NCBI GenBank assembly: GCA_022225965.2
Contig: JAKJXP020000003.1
Location: forward strand, 496,001 to 560,000
DNA from: Diatrype stigma
Taxonomy: Eukaryota > Ascomycota > Sordariomycetes > Xylariales > Diatrypaceae
Direction of reading: 5' to 3'
Length of the DNA stretch: 64,000 nt
Shown piece by piece: positions 13,396 to 25,399 of the stretch. Position 1 is the first letter of the stretch. Each line of letters begins with the position of its first letter. The notes beneath the pieces are model-generated. The model ran no database searches, had not been told where the DNA came from, and saw nothing but the letters and a program-made list of their open reading frames with translations. The translations under genes and the position numbers were made by a program.

Positions 13396-16300
13396 ATCGG
13401 CGTTGGCGACTCACGCTTTTTCAGAGAACGCAGTATGAAGCAACTGACTTCATGACAGCGCGTGAAGCGCTTCGCAAAGATGTCGTTTCTGATGCGGCTG
13501 CGCCCAAAGGAAGCAAGAATATGGTACGGACGCGTTCCTCACAAGGTGTACGGGATGGTGGGTGGGCTCTTTTATCTCAGCTCAATACTAGAAAGGCGGC
13601 TATATGCTAAAGTAGCGTCCGCTGTGGGGGTTCGCGGCGACTGTGCCAGGGCGACCGGCAGAGGGTCGTCGGGGGGTATTTCGTGACTGCGGTGAGGTAG
13701 AGTACCTGTGAATCTGCCTTGAATTCGGTCGCGAAGAGACTGGGCTTCATACCAAGAATCGCAATAGCGGTTTTGTTTCATAAAGAAAGAATACTAGGTA
13801 CTTTCAGATCAGGTTCTTTTAGAGAGATTAGATAATGTTATACAGTGGAGGATAGTTAGCTGTATATGTATTAGAGGACGAGACCGAAGGAGTCGAAGGA
13901 GTCAGCTAAGTGGCGAAACAAGAAGGCCGGCAATGCGATGTCTAAAAGAGTCTCGTCTAAAAGGGGTGGATTATGTACGCATTGTACGAGACAGGAAAAC
14001 AGGGGAGGATAGAGCAGATAGACGTAGATCACAAAAGGCTAGGCGGATCGAACTGCTACTACGTATAGGCAAGTTAGGTAGGTGCTAACGTGAAGTAGGT
14101 AACTAATGGGAGTCTTCACGTCTCGGGCTGCGCTGCTGGGTCATTCGCGAATATTTGAGGAATTGTTCGGGGGCTTAGACGGATGGAGGCGATCAGGCTT
14201 AGGTGGTGAGGGTGGAGGGGGAGGTAGGGATCATCATGATGGCGCGGGATTGCAGGTAGGCATGGTATTAAAGCCCTGCAGGCTGAGGTTACCCAAACGC
14301 ATAGAGACATGATTATATCCATGGATGAGCCGTGTACAGAAGACTTACTGTACCATCTACCCAGCTGCCTGTAAACAGGAGTACATGGTTAGGTACATAT
14401 CCGGAGTTTATAGATCGTTGGTAGGTAGGTACGTAACTTATTAGATCGATTTTTATCAGGTACATCCTTGGTTCTCTTATGGATGCTTCACCACCCCTTT
14501 TGATTTAACTCGAACTTGCGCACAGCCTGTTGCTTGCCGTGCGAAAGGCTAAGAGAGCTTCCCCATATACTAGGTACTTAGGTAGTAGGTCAAGGTAGTG
14601 AAGGGAAATAGTAACGAGACTGAGGTAGAAATAAAAGAGATGAGGCTGTATTGCACAATCGATATAAAAGATGTGTTACAGCAGTAAGCAGCGCCAGCCA
14701 GTCTTTCGCTCAACTCCCCTGCAAGCGCTATGTGGATGCATAAGGGGCCACTACATGTCCGTCAGTGGCACGAGAAATACTTCAATGGGTCTTGATTTCT
14801 AACTGGTTGTCTACCTGCTATATGGGGGAACGTCATTCGGGTGTGTGTAGCATCGCAGATCCAGAGATTCCCGGCTGGACCAGGTTAACAATCCTTTGCA
14901 AATACGATCCACACATTGCTGTTTCGTTTTCGCATGACTTCATACCATCTTCCTCTCAGACTGCCTCGCCGTCGATTCGAGCATACCGAGACTGTTATGA
15001 TGTACAGTATACAATATACAGTATGCGATGCATACTGACTGAAGGAACATGAGATCTTTGCATGTCTTGGCTCGAGAGGCGGCTAGCTGAACCAAGGCTT
15101 GCGAGAGGTTCCCGTCGGGTTCTCTTAGGGGACAGGGGCCTGGCCAGAACCAGAAAACCTCAAAACCCCGATTGGGGTTTTATCCCCAGGTAAGAGTGTG
15201 AAATCCGAGGGCCCAATTTTGAGCTTAACGGACGAGTAGGTATGATTCCCTCAAGACCTCCAGACCCCCTGGCCTGCTTTGGAGGGGAAGCGGGGTGATG
15301 GAATCCACCATATAGTCTACATATACATATAATCTACACATATAGGTGTAAGTACCTACCGATAAGATCACACTTATGAACCCCGTCACATCGTAGGCAT
15401 GGATTTTGGACAATAGGGTGTAGTAGGTACAAGTTATGAGGCTAATGGATTCTGCCTACCTCTAAGACATTATTTAGAGGTAGCTCGGTAGGAGGTGTAC
15501 TTTGTAGATTCATGCTCTGCCTCTGTCTACTACTCAGAGGCGCCACCACTCCGAGATGTGATACTTATACAGTAACAATATGAACACATTCCTAAAGGAG
15601 TCGTGCATCTACCAATCGTAAACCGATTCTAGCATGCCGACATACAACATACCGGGAACTCGCATCGCCTCCTAGACGATTGCGAAGAGCATCGGGTTGA
15701 TATCATGGATTTTCTATGCAATCCCGGTTTTTCCTCCTTCCCTCCATCTTTTCTCCTGGCTCGTAAGACCTGAGAAGGATATCAATTGCCACATACTTAC
15801 TTACCTCGGTTCCTACTCGGCATGCCCATCCATACCTCACCCTGCTTCGAAGCATAGGTCGTGAGACAACATCGAAGGTGGCCGGCATTCGAGAAGAATA
15901 CTATAGCAGTTCGAAGCAATCTCTGATCCCCACCCACTAATTTCCCTTCAGCCCTATGGGGGCCATCACGGCTTATTGGTTCGCTGAAGAAAAAGCCAAT
16001 TGTCCTCCGCGGAATCCTTCGTTGCCAAGTCTCCGCTGATGCATACTTCGTACGGAGAGGCATGTGAGAAGCAGATTGAGCGTGACCCTCACCTTTCTAC
16101 TCCTCCCCCTCCTCCCCCTCCTGTCAATCCGGTGATGAAGCGGCCGTCAGCAACTCAGGGGTCGAGCTACCCTGTTCTAGTTCTCATCCTGCCTATCAGC
16201 CCTACCGTATCGTATCACTGTCCTGATTTGCTGGCAAGGTCATTTAGCCTGCATTAAACTACTAGCTGTATTTATGTACCGATGCCGCCCTCCTGGGACT

Positions 16301-19300
16301 GAGATTGGCCAGTCAAACGGCATCGCCATCCCCACCACCCCTGCCCCCCACGGTACTCTTCCCGAGTTCTCATAGGATATCACCCTCCCTTACTCCCCCC
16401 CTCCGCCTCATCCATAGGTTCCTTTTCCGGGGGTGTGATTCATAATTCAGATGTCGTCTAGATCGGTAATCAGAGGTACAAGTCGAAAAGGCTAGCAGTT
16501 GCAAATCAAGGGACGCATTTTAGGGATACGTCTGCTGGCAAACTGGTGCATCTCTTGAGCCATGATCGTGTCTCCTGGCTATGGTCTCTCGATGCGATAA
16601 ACCTTCCGACTGTGTCTTATATCTCCTTTCAGTTCCTCCGATTTTTCCAATTTCTATTTTCGGTTTTTTATTTTTCCTTTATTGACTCATACACTTGCTT
16701 TGCCATCGATCTCTGCACTTTGCCTTCAACTTGACCAAATGCGATTCGCTATAGTTACTTATGAAACTAGTACTTAGTACCTCTGGCTAATCTCGAAATG
16801 CGGTCTTGCTATGTAGTCTTAGGCCGGCCCAGACGATATATACACTCCAGGTAGACACGAGGCAAAAGGGCGCACGACACCATCGATTCGCTACTTGCAC
16901 CAATGGCTAGACACTTCGAGGTTGCATGTAACAGCAGGAAGTGTAGGCTATAGCAGCAGGCCAATATGTCGGAGTAATACCTATAGCTATGATTATATCA
17001 CAGCTCGATCATCTTACTAGCGTCCCGCCGGCGACCAAGCCACACAACGTTGACCGCCCCGCCATAGCGCCTGGTTTCGCGATGCATACCCAGGGAACTA
17101 CCGAAGTATCGGTGATCCATCATCTCACTGCCTGGTTGCCTACCTTACTACCTGATGCCAACGCCTGGTCTAGCCTGAGCACCTACGTAGGTAGCCGGGA
17201 GGCTTATCGAGCTACCTATGGGTTCATGGGTTCTCCTACCTACCTATACTGTTTCTTTGCAGCATGCGGCCATGTCAGTTCCGTTATTAGTGTTGTTATC
17301 CCCGATGCATTGCTACAGTCGCTAGTCAACTGCTACTACCTCCTACTTACTACCTACGTTGCAATGAAGAAACACGACGTGCACAGCTATTATCTAGGCT
17401 TCGGTGACGATACATAGCAGCAAGTCTCGCGATACGTGCCAAGCACGTAGAGTTCGTGCGACTACGACGAAGCTTGGCTAACACCTTTTCGGCCCTACTA
17501 TGGCGATTAGCAAGCGACGGGGAACGTTGTAGTGCTCGTTCCGGGTCAGACACTTCCATGACACCGGGTTCTCTCGCGGTGTGATATGTGGTAGAGTATG
17601 CATCAACGAGACGGCGAGCTTGTCCGTCTGACTCAGATAGTTATCTAGTTCGCTACTTTCCCGGCGTTGTCAGTGAATTGGTTATAGGTAGAGTAGAGAA
17701 TTTGAGTTGCCTGGAGAGAGCACGAGATGCCATCGTCACTAATGTTTCCGCGGTCACTTTTACTCCAAGTCTTACAGGGCTCATTCATCTCCTACTTGGC
17801 GTTCCGTTCAGACATATGACGCGTCATAGGTATAGGTAGAAACGGCCTCACGGCTTGATATGTGCATGTGCCTATGCTGTACATGGTTTCATGAAGACAA
17901 CTCAATCACTTGCGCTCGATTTCTGTCGGGATACCAGTTTCGCCTGTTTGTGTAGCTTGGCTTCAGGTAGACTATACATTCCTAGTATGAGAACAGCTCT
18001 AGTACTCTACAAGGGATGCATGCATGCAAGTAGAGAGCAACGCCTCAAAGACTGCATATCGAAACAAGTTGCGAGCATAGTACATAGTACCTGCCCTTGT
18101 CGCGCCACATGTTTCAGTACTACCTACTTATGAGGTAGTTTCTTCGTAGGGTGCGTGAAGCTCGCGATGCAAGCCACCCGTCACCGAAGGAGGTCCGGCC
18201 GTGGGTCAGGCTTGGTGGGTCGCATTGCGAGCCGAGCGTAGACGGACGCGGTGCTCGGTAGGCAGATGGAGATCGGGCTTGGGGCAACTGATGGGGGGAT
18301 CTGCCTTGACAAGGATGTGGAGTCTCCCGTCAAATCTGCCTTGAAGTCGGCCTCACGATTCATCTGGGGTAGGTGGCCGATCCGATGACTCTGTAGCACA
18401 ATGCCTAGATACCTAGGTAGGTGGTCTCCTAAGTAGATGCCGCCCGACTTTTGCGGCCTGCCCGAAACCTTGCTGTCATGATTACGGGTGCAATACCTTG
18501 AATACCTATAGCTCATAGTGTAGGTACCTACCTACGGTATGTATGATTAGGTATAGTGGGAAAGGCGGTCGGGCAGTCGGGCGGGCCCCGCCCGTTACCC
18601 CGATCCGGTAGCTCCAGGATCGAGGCGCAGCCCAGCCATGACCGAATATTCAGATTCAGATCTGTGCAGCGCCTCAGACAAATGCATCTGTGTTGCTCGG
18701 TATCCATTTGTGATATGCAGATGCATGGACATATTGCTGAAGCCTCGCCTAATCCTTCTATCGACTTCTATCGAAGTAACACCGAAAGGTATAGCCTCGA
18801 TCGATCAACCGAGGCTCATGCATCTAGATATTACTGTGTAGGTGCTTGCTGACCAGCAGACCGCTAACTATATGTACCTACCTACCTGCTATGCATGTAG
18901 GTACCTACCTACATTCTAGTTGAGCCGCAAAGCTTCTAGATGCTGGAATGTCTCGGAGGGTCTCTATGGACCAACATGTCTATAGCAAATGCTTCTCCAC
19001 CCCCGCCTACCTCTAGAGGCAAAGGTGTTCAAAGGTCAGCTTGTCGAAGGTGTTTAATCAATTAGCACTAACCAAGCTGCCAAGCTGGGTATGCAGAGGA
19101 ATTGGAATCTTGTTATTGTTTCATCACGTAAGATACTAAATAAGAACAAGGTTGAGCTCATACGATGTTGCTCATGTTGCTTGGGTCTGTCCAGCTGCTA
19201 GTCTACCCGAAAATCAGGGGTAACCTAGCCTAAAGTGTACCTAGGTAGTTATATGAAGTATAGAGAAAGTCAATTCGACCAATGAGAATCAATCTCCGTA

Positions 19301-19530
19301 AAAAAAAGGGAAAGAGTTTAAGCTTCTAACTACTTATCGATAAGATAAACTTCTCCCCCCACTGCAGCCATTCGCTGTACCACTGACTTACTTACACTCA
19401 TGATTTGACTTGAGAAAAGAAAAGCGAAAGCAACAAACACTGCCCTACAAGAACTGCCTCAAGAAATCCAACGACCAGCCGGCGACGCAGACCAATAGAC
19501 ACATCAATCGCCATTGACTTGACCGCCGCC
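13396..19530. other. Gene-less stretch, about 6.1 kb
   Basis: This is the longest gene-poor block of the window. The longest frames (for example 16989-17417 plus, 142 codons, and 18181-18516 minus) resemble no family and look like chance. The DNA is rich in TACCTA/TAGGTA tracts, with two perfect GTAGGTACCTAC palindromes at 18520-18531 and 18897-18908. No transposon coding sequence or RNA gene was recognised. Confidence 0.5.
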
Positions 19531-20235
19531 ATGGCGTCTCCTCCGCAAAACCCCCCGCCGACAGCGGCGCAACAACAACCACCACCCACCGAGCAGAGCC
19601 AACCGCCGCCGCCGGCATCGAAATACCCCGACCCGGTCCTCCACAACATCGCGCTCGGCTTGACGCCGCTCGCCATGCTCGCGCTGTTCCTGCCGCCGCG
19701 ACGGATGAACGTGCAGCAGCTGCTGCTGGGCGGGGCCGTGCTGTGGGGCACGAACCAGCTGGTGGGCGACTGGAGCGGCCACTCGTTCGGGCAGCGGGCC
19801 AAGCAGCGCGTCGGGACCTTTACCGACGCGCTGACCATGTCCGGCGAGGTGCTGCCGGAGAAGGCGCAGCGGACACAGGCGCTACTCCGGCAGGAGAGGG
19901 AGAGGCTGCGGTTGCAACAGCAGCAGTTGCAACAGAGCGGGATCGGGAGCGAAGCGGAGAGCAGGAGTAAAGGGACAGGGACAGGGACGGGGAGTGCAGG
20001 GAAAGAGGAGAGGGGCATACTCGAGGCCATCTGGATGGGCAACCAGGACGACGACTGGAAGGCGAAGCGCGACCAGAAGGAGAGGGAGGCCCTGAGCGAA
20101 GGCGGCGGCGGCTACTGGGGGCTGATCACGGACCATCTCGCCGAGGTCTGGAATAACGGCGTGAAGAAGGAGCAGGAGGCACAGGTTGCGGAGGCCAGGG
20201 CTAAGGCGGATGCGAGCGAGGGGAAGAAGCCTTGA
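19531..20235 (+). CDS. Small predicted membrane protein, fungal-specific (234 aa)
   Basis: A single-exon gene starting at ATG 19531 (MASPPQNPP); upstream in-frame codons up to 19519 lack an ATG. A Pro/Gln-rich N-terminus of about 35 residues precedes YPDPVLHNIALGLTPLAMLALFLPP and QQLLLGGAVLWGTNQLVG, which form one or two hydrophobic helices. The rest is charged: a Gln/Arg coiled-coil-like stretch near residues 115-135, then a conserved-looking C-terminal block (LEAIWMGNQDDDWKAKRD and YWGLITDHLAEVWNNG). Related Sordariomycete proteins are, to my memory, often labelled rhomboid family membrane protein. I see no rhomboid GxSx or His catalytic motif, so I do not assign that activity. The gene converges with the Lys-rich gene downstream. 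Confidence 0.72.
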   Translation: MASPPQNPPPTAAQQQPPPTEQSQPPPPASKYPDPVLHNIALGLTPLAMLALFLPPRRMNVQQLLLGGAVLWGTNQLVGDWSGHSFGQRAKQRVGTFTDALTMSGEVLPEKAQRTQALLRQERERLRLQQQQLQQSGIGSEAESRSKGTGTGTGSAGKEERGILEAIWMGNQDDDWKAKRDQKEREALSEGGGGYWGLITDHLAEVWNNGVKKEQEAQVAEARAKADASEGKKP

Positions 20236-20747
20236 ATTGTTGTGATATGATCATGGTAGATAGATGGGCAGGCGGGCGTTGCTTTTCAGTGTATATATAT
20301 ACATGTAATGTATCACGTGTACTTGTATGATTGACTGAGAGATGTATATACAAGAAGCGAACGAAGCCTCGACTGTGTGCCTGTTCACTGGCCCGGCTGG
20401 CTGGGGTTGGTTCATGTGGTCATCATCTAGCGCTATATCATGGTCGACCGTCGTCCGTCGTTGAGTATCAGTATCGTGAATGTGAGATCTTTTGAGATCT
20501 TCTACTATCAATGCTACGTGGTATCATTTACGAACACTGCAATGGTTTGCTTCGAGAACGATGCCGAGCTCATGAGTACGAAAGACCCGATGGGACGCGA
20601 GCAAACATCCCCGCGCACCGCCAAAAACGCCTTGATTATGTAGCACAAGTTGTCACCCTTTTCCAGAAGCCCTCTCTCTCTCTCTTCCTCGGGCCACTAG
20701 TTAGCGGATCCGACCACGATCCACTCGAGATAACATCGAATCAACAC
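20236..20747. other. Convergent 3' spacer
   Basis: About 510 bp between two convergent genes, presumably their terminators. No coding sequence, RNA gene or notable repeat is seen beyond a short TC run near 20673. Confidence 0.5.
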
Positions 20748-21617
20748 CTACGCCCTGCTCTTCTTCTTCTGGGCGGCCTTCTCTATCGCCGAAAGCTGCT
20801 TCTCGCGCTCCTTCAGCCGGCGGCCCGTCAGCGCCTTGCCGGTCTTGCTCTTGAGCCGCGCGGCCTCCTTCGCCTTGCGCACGCGGGCCTTCTCCGCCTT
20901 TTGCGCCGCCTTCTCGTCGTACCGCTGGGTCCAGACGTCGAGCTCCTTCTGCACCTCGCTCGCCCGGTCCTCCGCCGAACCTTCCGGGGCCGCCGCCGCC
21001 AACCGCTTCTCGATCGTCTCCCGCTGCCGCTCGATCAGCATGATGCGCCGGCGCGTCGCCCGGTTCAGCCCGCTCGGCGGCCCCTGGTTCTTGCTCTTCT
21101 TGCTCTTCCTGTCGCCGGTGGCCGCGTTGCTGCCGTCTTCATTTTCGGATTCGGCGGCGGCGGTGGCGCTGGGGTCTACGGGAGTGGGTTTCGTGTCGAT
21201 CATGAACAGAGGCGGTGCATCTGTATCTTCTTCGTCTGATGTGTCTGATGTGTCTGCCGTGTCTGCCGTCTTGGCCTTCTTTTCTTTCTTCTCCTTCTTG
21301 GCCTTCTTCTCTGCCTTCTTCTCCTTCTTGTCCTTCTTCTTCTTGTTGTCAGCGTCACAACATATGAACCCTGATATACCCTTGTCTTCATTCGCAGACA
21401 GCGACTGCGCCAGGGGACTCACGGTTCCCACTACAGGAGCTCCTTCCGAGCTATCGGAATCCTCGTCGGCGGAGCTCTCCGGGGTGGTAGCTCGCTTCGA
21501 CTTCTTCTTGGCCTTCGTTGTGCTCTTTTCCACAGCATCTCTCGACACCTTCTTTTCCCGCTTCGTTGCCTTATCGGTTCGTTCCTTCCGGGGCTTGTCG
21601 GCCTTGTCCTTCGCCAT
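20748..21617 (-). CDS. Lysine-rich basic protein of unknown function (289 aa)
   Basis: The first two thirds is Lys/Glu-rich with acidic Ser clusters (SADEDSDSSEG, DTSDTSDEEDTD). The C-terminal third is more complex, with GLNRATRRRIMLIERQRETIEKRL, a predicted helical segment and a basic tail ending KKKSRA. The composition suggests a nuclear or nucleolar protein, but I recognise no family. The model is uninterrupted from ATG 21617. A 69-nt in-frame segment, from GTATATC around 21378 to a GCAG acceptor with a CTGAC branch-like site between, could be an optional intron whose removal keeps the frame; the residues it encodes (GISGFICCDADN) are out of character with the Lys-rich surroundings. Confidence 0.68.
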   Translation of the reverse strand: MAKDKADKPRKERTDKATKREKKVSRDAVEKSTTKAKKKSKRATTPESSADEDSDSSEGAPVVGTVSPLAQSLSANEDKGISGFICCDADNKKKKDKKEKKAEKKAKKEKKEKKAKTADTADTSDTSDEEDTDAPPLFMIDTKPTPVDPSATAAAESENEDGSNAATGDRKSKKSKNQGPPSGLNRATRRRIMLIERQRETIEKRLAAAAPEGSAEDRASEVQKELDVWTQRYDEKAAQKAEKARVRKAKEAARLKSKTGKALTGRRLKEREKQLSAIEKAAQKKKSRA

Positions 21618-23161
21618 CTTGACTGTATGCGCCTAAGCAGATAGGGACAGCGAAAGCAATTGGTCGAAAGGTATGATTCAAGATCTCGAGAGTTGAGCAC
21701 CGGGTCTACTGGCAGACAATCAGATTCTAGGAATTCGGGCTTGTTCTCAACTTCCCAATGGTTCCATTAGATAAGAGCAGATTGTCTCTTGCATGGAACC
21801 AAGTCTTCCAATTCCAAGCTTACAAGCTTATCGGTAGAAAGTCGAAAAAAAGTTGTACGAAATACCTGGCTAGCTCTTATCTTATCGGGATACAGTTAGT
21901 GCACTGTGCAGAAGCCACCACTGCACCGTTGGAGTCCCCGCTGTTAACCTTGCACTACCTAGTAACTGCACAGCTAACTACTACTGATTAGAGCCCTGGC
22001 GAGTGCTAAATAGTAGCCCCTATTCACAACTGTTCAGGAGGTCCTTTTCAGTCAACACCTATACCTGAAAGCCCTAGGAAACCAAGAGTTCTTTTGTTCA
22101 TAGTAGCAACACATAACGTTAATGGGTAATGCAGGCAGATCCTGTACTTTACTCTGGGTGCATACTCTGTAGATATCATTCCGACAGTTATTATCGGAAG
22201 ATGTATCGATGAGGCGCCATCTGTCCTCATAGTTGAGAATATCAACCTAAAGCAACGTTCAGGAACAGTACCTAGCAGCCTAGGTAGATAACCTTCTACG
22301 TAGTTATGAATATTCCGTGATTATAGCAATGCACTTTCATCCTCCACTGCGGCACATAATAGTGTTTCCAGTTCACAAATGGGTTATCTCTGGCGTCGCC
22401 TGTGTCTTGGACCCCTATCCCCATTTTCCCAGTCGTCCCGGCCCCCCCTATCCCCATGGTTGGCGTCACCCCTGCCTACTTACATAGTTAAATTTACTTC
22501 CTCAATTTAGAGCCCAGCCATTACCGAGCGGCCTTTACACTTCCCTCTCTTGCACTACGGTATGCACTACCCCTCGGCAATAGATCCGAGTAAGAGCTTT
22601 GCAACTTAGATGGGGGTTCCTTCCTGTTCTACAGTTGGTCTAGATATTCTGGAAACATAATCCCGTGCATATTCTCGGATTCTTAGTCTTTTACCTTCTA
22701 CACACTCAGCTACATTCAGCTCGGTTTACTTGAACCTCCTTCCATCTCTCAGCAACCCCTTCCTCTAGTCTCGACAAATTCTCGCCTTCGGTTATCTCAG
22801 CCTTGGACTTTCATAGGATATTCCTGTGCAAAGAACCAAGCTCCTGGGATCGTCTGATCAAACAGACAAGGTACGTTCTGTTTTGACAATTGGCTCCTGC
22901 CTAGGGGGTTGCTATCATGACTTTGACGCATATATCGTGTACTGTTTCTTTTACTGTACTGTATATCGTTCAGTCATCATACTGAAAAGTCATGTTCTAA
23001 ATGCCCTCCCATATGATGCTACTTTCCATTTTCATCTCGTACAGTATGCCGTACTTGCATAACTGGAGGACTGACAGTATATTAGACAATACTGGCACAT
23101 CAAGTAGAGGTATAACTCACGAACAACTGCGGTCTGAACTATAAGCGCAGCAGCCAAAAAC
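21618..23161. other. Divergent promoter region
   Basis: About 1.5 kb between the minus-strand Lys-rich gene and the plus-strand F-box-like gene. It contains pyrimidine-rich tracts near 22680-22810, typical of a fungal promoter. No coding sequence is supported. Confidence 0.45.
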
Positions 23162-25399
23162 ATGCCTTCTCGCAAAGCTCGCGGTGGTGGCCGACAACCT
23201 GGTCCTTCCAGAACTGGCATAGGTATTAAATCCAAGCAGCGAGAGACGAGACGCAGCGCGGCCGTGCCTCGAGCCGCAGCGGTAGCCGAGGATGAGGTCG
23301 CCCCAGAGGAGCAACCTACTGTGCATAAGAAGAGAAAACTCGAGCAGCCACCGTCGCTCGAGGCGCACGTGAGATTCTTCGCGCTTTCCCAGCTTCGTTG
23401 CACGGGAGCCTACGACGACACCCGGCCCTGGCCGAAGCGGCGGAGGGTGGAGTCGAAGAAGAAGCACGGCCAGGATCAGATGGAGCAGCCGGTACAGATG
23501 CCGCCGCATGGTTGTGGTCCGCCACCAACATCCGCGATGAGCCGGCTGCCTCAAGCACTACAGATACGGACAAAGCAGCAGCAACAGCAAAACGACCCCG
23601 TCACCTCTATGGGTATACTAGGCAAGCTGCCGACAGAGACGCGCGACGCCATCTTCCGACACGTGCTGGTCTGGCCAGGCGACGTGCGGGTCCTACAGGG
23701 CTGGTCTCTGGCATTCCCGCGGACGCGGCCGCGGCTTCCCGGGGTAGCCCTCCTGAGGACGTGCGAGGTGCTGCGGCGGCAGGGCGCGCGCCTCCTGTAC
23801 GGCGAGAACCGATTCGTGCACCTGGTGCGGGACCCGCCAGCGGCGGACGCGGAGACTACGCGGCGCGTGCTGCGCGGCGTATACGGATACGGCTCCTGCG
23901 GTGCGGGCAACGGCGGGCCGATACTAGGAGGCCTCAACATCCCCATCGACCGCTACGGCCACTTGATACGGCACGTGGCCATCGTCGTCGAGGCGAACCG
24001 CATGGCGGACCGCGAGCACCGCGACAACTTCCTCCGGTCCATCGCCAAGCTGGGCCCCGGCGGCGGCCTGCCCTTCCCGGCGAACCTGCATACCGTCACC
24101 ATCCAGGTGCCGGCGCTGTCGGGCAAGGACCTCCAGCGCGGTTATGGCTACTGCCAGCATCATCATGGCGGTGACGGTGGTGGAGACAATGGCGGGGGAG
24201 GAGAGTGTGACCAGGACATAGTGGTGCCCATTTGCAGCTTCTTCGACTCCAAGGCCATCTCCGCGCTCAAGCGCCTCAACACCAAGTTCATCCGTATCCT
24301 CGCTACCGACCGGTGCGACCGCCTACTCGAGAGCGTTATCGACCTGCGCTACTACTCTACCAAGCAGCACCACGCGCAAATCAGCAACGGTAGCAACAAC
24401 AACAGTGGCGAGGAGGATCCCGCGGCCCGAGACCAGGTGCTGATGGTGGCGCGAGAGGAGCGGGCCTGCCGGGCGATCGCGCGCCTCCAGACGCTATCGT
24501 ACAACCTGCAGCTTCTGGCGCTGTACCCGCAGAACGCGATGCGCAAGCGGGACATGTGGACTGTCGTCGAGCGAGACAAGCCCGTCATCGAGTACATTGA
24601 ACTGGGCCAGGATTTCCGAGATTCCGTCGAGCTGGAATCCCCCCCGCCCCCGTCCAGGCCCAGGGGACGAAAACGAGAGAAGGAGAGGGGACAGCAGCAG
24701 CAGCTTACCGAGAAGTGGCTAGAGGAGATCGAGACCGGCACCACCGGGGCTGGAAATGGAAACGGGGAAAGCTCTTCCTCTTCACAACCACAGCAACAAC
24801 AACAGTTCCTGCATGGAGATACAGGCTCTCCTCCACTCCATGAGCTTGAGGCGAGACTCAGCCTCTTGAAGGCTGCGACGGATGATAGTGGTGGCAACAT
24901 CCAGGCACCACCTAAGGCTACTACTATTGATGCTGCTGCTACGTCGGCACGCAAAGGTAAGAACAAGATCAGCATCAAAATCAAACCAAAGAAAGACACT
25001 GCGGAAACGACCATGGTGCCCAAAAAGCGGCATCAGCAGCAGCAGGCTGGAAAGAACAGCAAGGCCCCGAGACCGCCTCCCGAAACCGAGGCACAAATAA
25101 TCGCCAGGGAGCGGGAGATCGACCGTATCAATAGAATGGCCGCGCCGGCCGTCGCGTTGATGAGAGCAGAGCGCATAGCGAAAGAAAAGGAGCAAGCAGC
25201 TAAAGAAGCCGCAGCCGCAGCCGCAGCCGCAGCCAGAGCCGCCGGTAAACATGGAGAAGGGGGCGGCGGAGGAGAGAAGAATGCTTACGCTACCGCTCCT
25301 GCATGCGGTGCTAATAGTACGGTAGTTCCAAGTATCGCGACTCCTGCGACTACTACTACTCCAGCTACCAGCTCTAGTAATGGGGCTGATACGAACTGA
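23162..25399 (+). CDS. F-box-like low-complexity protein (745 aa)
   Basis: A single-exon gene from ATG 23162. Residues 1-150 are basic and low-complexity. Residues 154-222 have the shape of fungal F-box-like/2EXR proteins: LPTETRDAIFRHVLV, then LPGVALLRTCEVLRRQGARLLYGENRF. A structured region runs on to about residue 480 (RYGHLIRHVAIVVEANRMADREHRDNFLRSI). The C-terminal 270 residues are disordered, with Gln runs, Lys-rich patches, an Ala run ([15 protein letters not shown]) and a Thr-rich end. The GC content in the middle is high, which produces long false frames on both strands. Such proteins are usually lineage-specific and their substrates are unknown; the link to ubiquitin ligases is family inference only. 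Confidence 0.72.
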   Translation: MPSRKARGGGRQPGPSRTGIGIKSKQRETRRSAAVPRAAAVAEDEVAPEEQPTVHKKRKLEQPPSLEAHVRFFALSQLRCTGAYDDTRPWPKRRRVESKKKHGQDQMEQPVQMPPHGCGPPPTSAMSRLPQALQIRTKQQQQQNDPVTSMGILGKLPTETRDAIFRHVLVWPGDVRVLQGWSLAFPRTRPRLPGVALLRTCEVLRRQGARLLYGENRFVHLVRDPPAADAETTRRVLRGVYGYGSCGAGNGGPILGGLNIPIDRYGHLIRHVAIVVEANRMADREHRDNFLRSIAKLGPGGGLPFPANLHTVTIQVPALSGKDLQRGYGYCQHHHGGDGGGDNGGGGECDQDIVVPICSFFDSKAISALKRLNTKFIRILATDRCDRLLESVIDLRYYSTKQHHAQISNGSNNNSGEEDPAARDQVLMVAREERACRAIARLQTLSYNLQLLALYPQNAMRKRDMWTVVERDKPVIEYIELGQDFRDSVELESPPPPSRPRGRKREKERGQQQQLTEKWLEEIETGTTGAGNGNGESSSSSQPQQQQQFLHGDTGSPPLHELEARLSLLKAATDDSGGNIQAPPKATTIDAAATSARKGKNKISIKIKPKKDTAETTMVPKKRHQQQQAGKNSKAPRPPPETEAQIIAREREIDRINRMAAPAVALMRAERIAKEKEQAAKEAAAAAAAAARAAGKHGEGGGGGEKNAYATAPACGANSTVVPSIATPATTTTPATSSSNGADTN

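Noticed and set aside
16989..17417. 142-codon plus-strand frame
   Set aside because: No motif, no family resemblance, contains TACCTA tracts; probably chance.
17401..17560. Possible structured RNA near 17.5 kb
   Set aside because: No A/B boxes, cloverleaf or known rRNA/snRNA sequence could be matched.
19398..20042. Minus-strand frame of 214 codons opposite the small membrane protein
   Set aside because: Cys/Ser/Leu-rich reverse reading of Gln/Pro codons.
23398..24174. Plus-strand 258-codon frame inside the F-box-like gene
   Set aside because: Out-of-frame shadow, Arg/Ala/Gly-rich; the overlapping 745-codon frame has the F-box-like segment.
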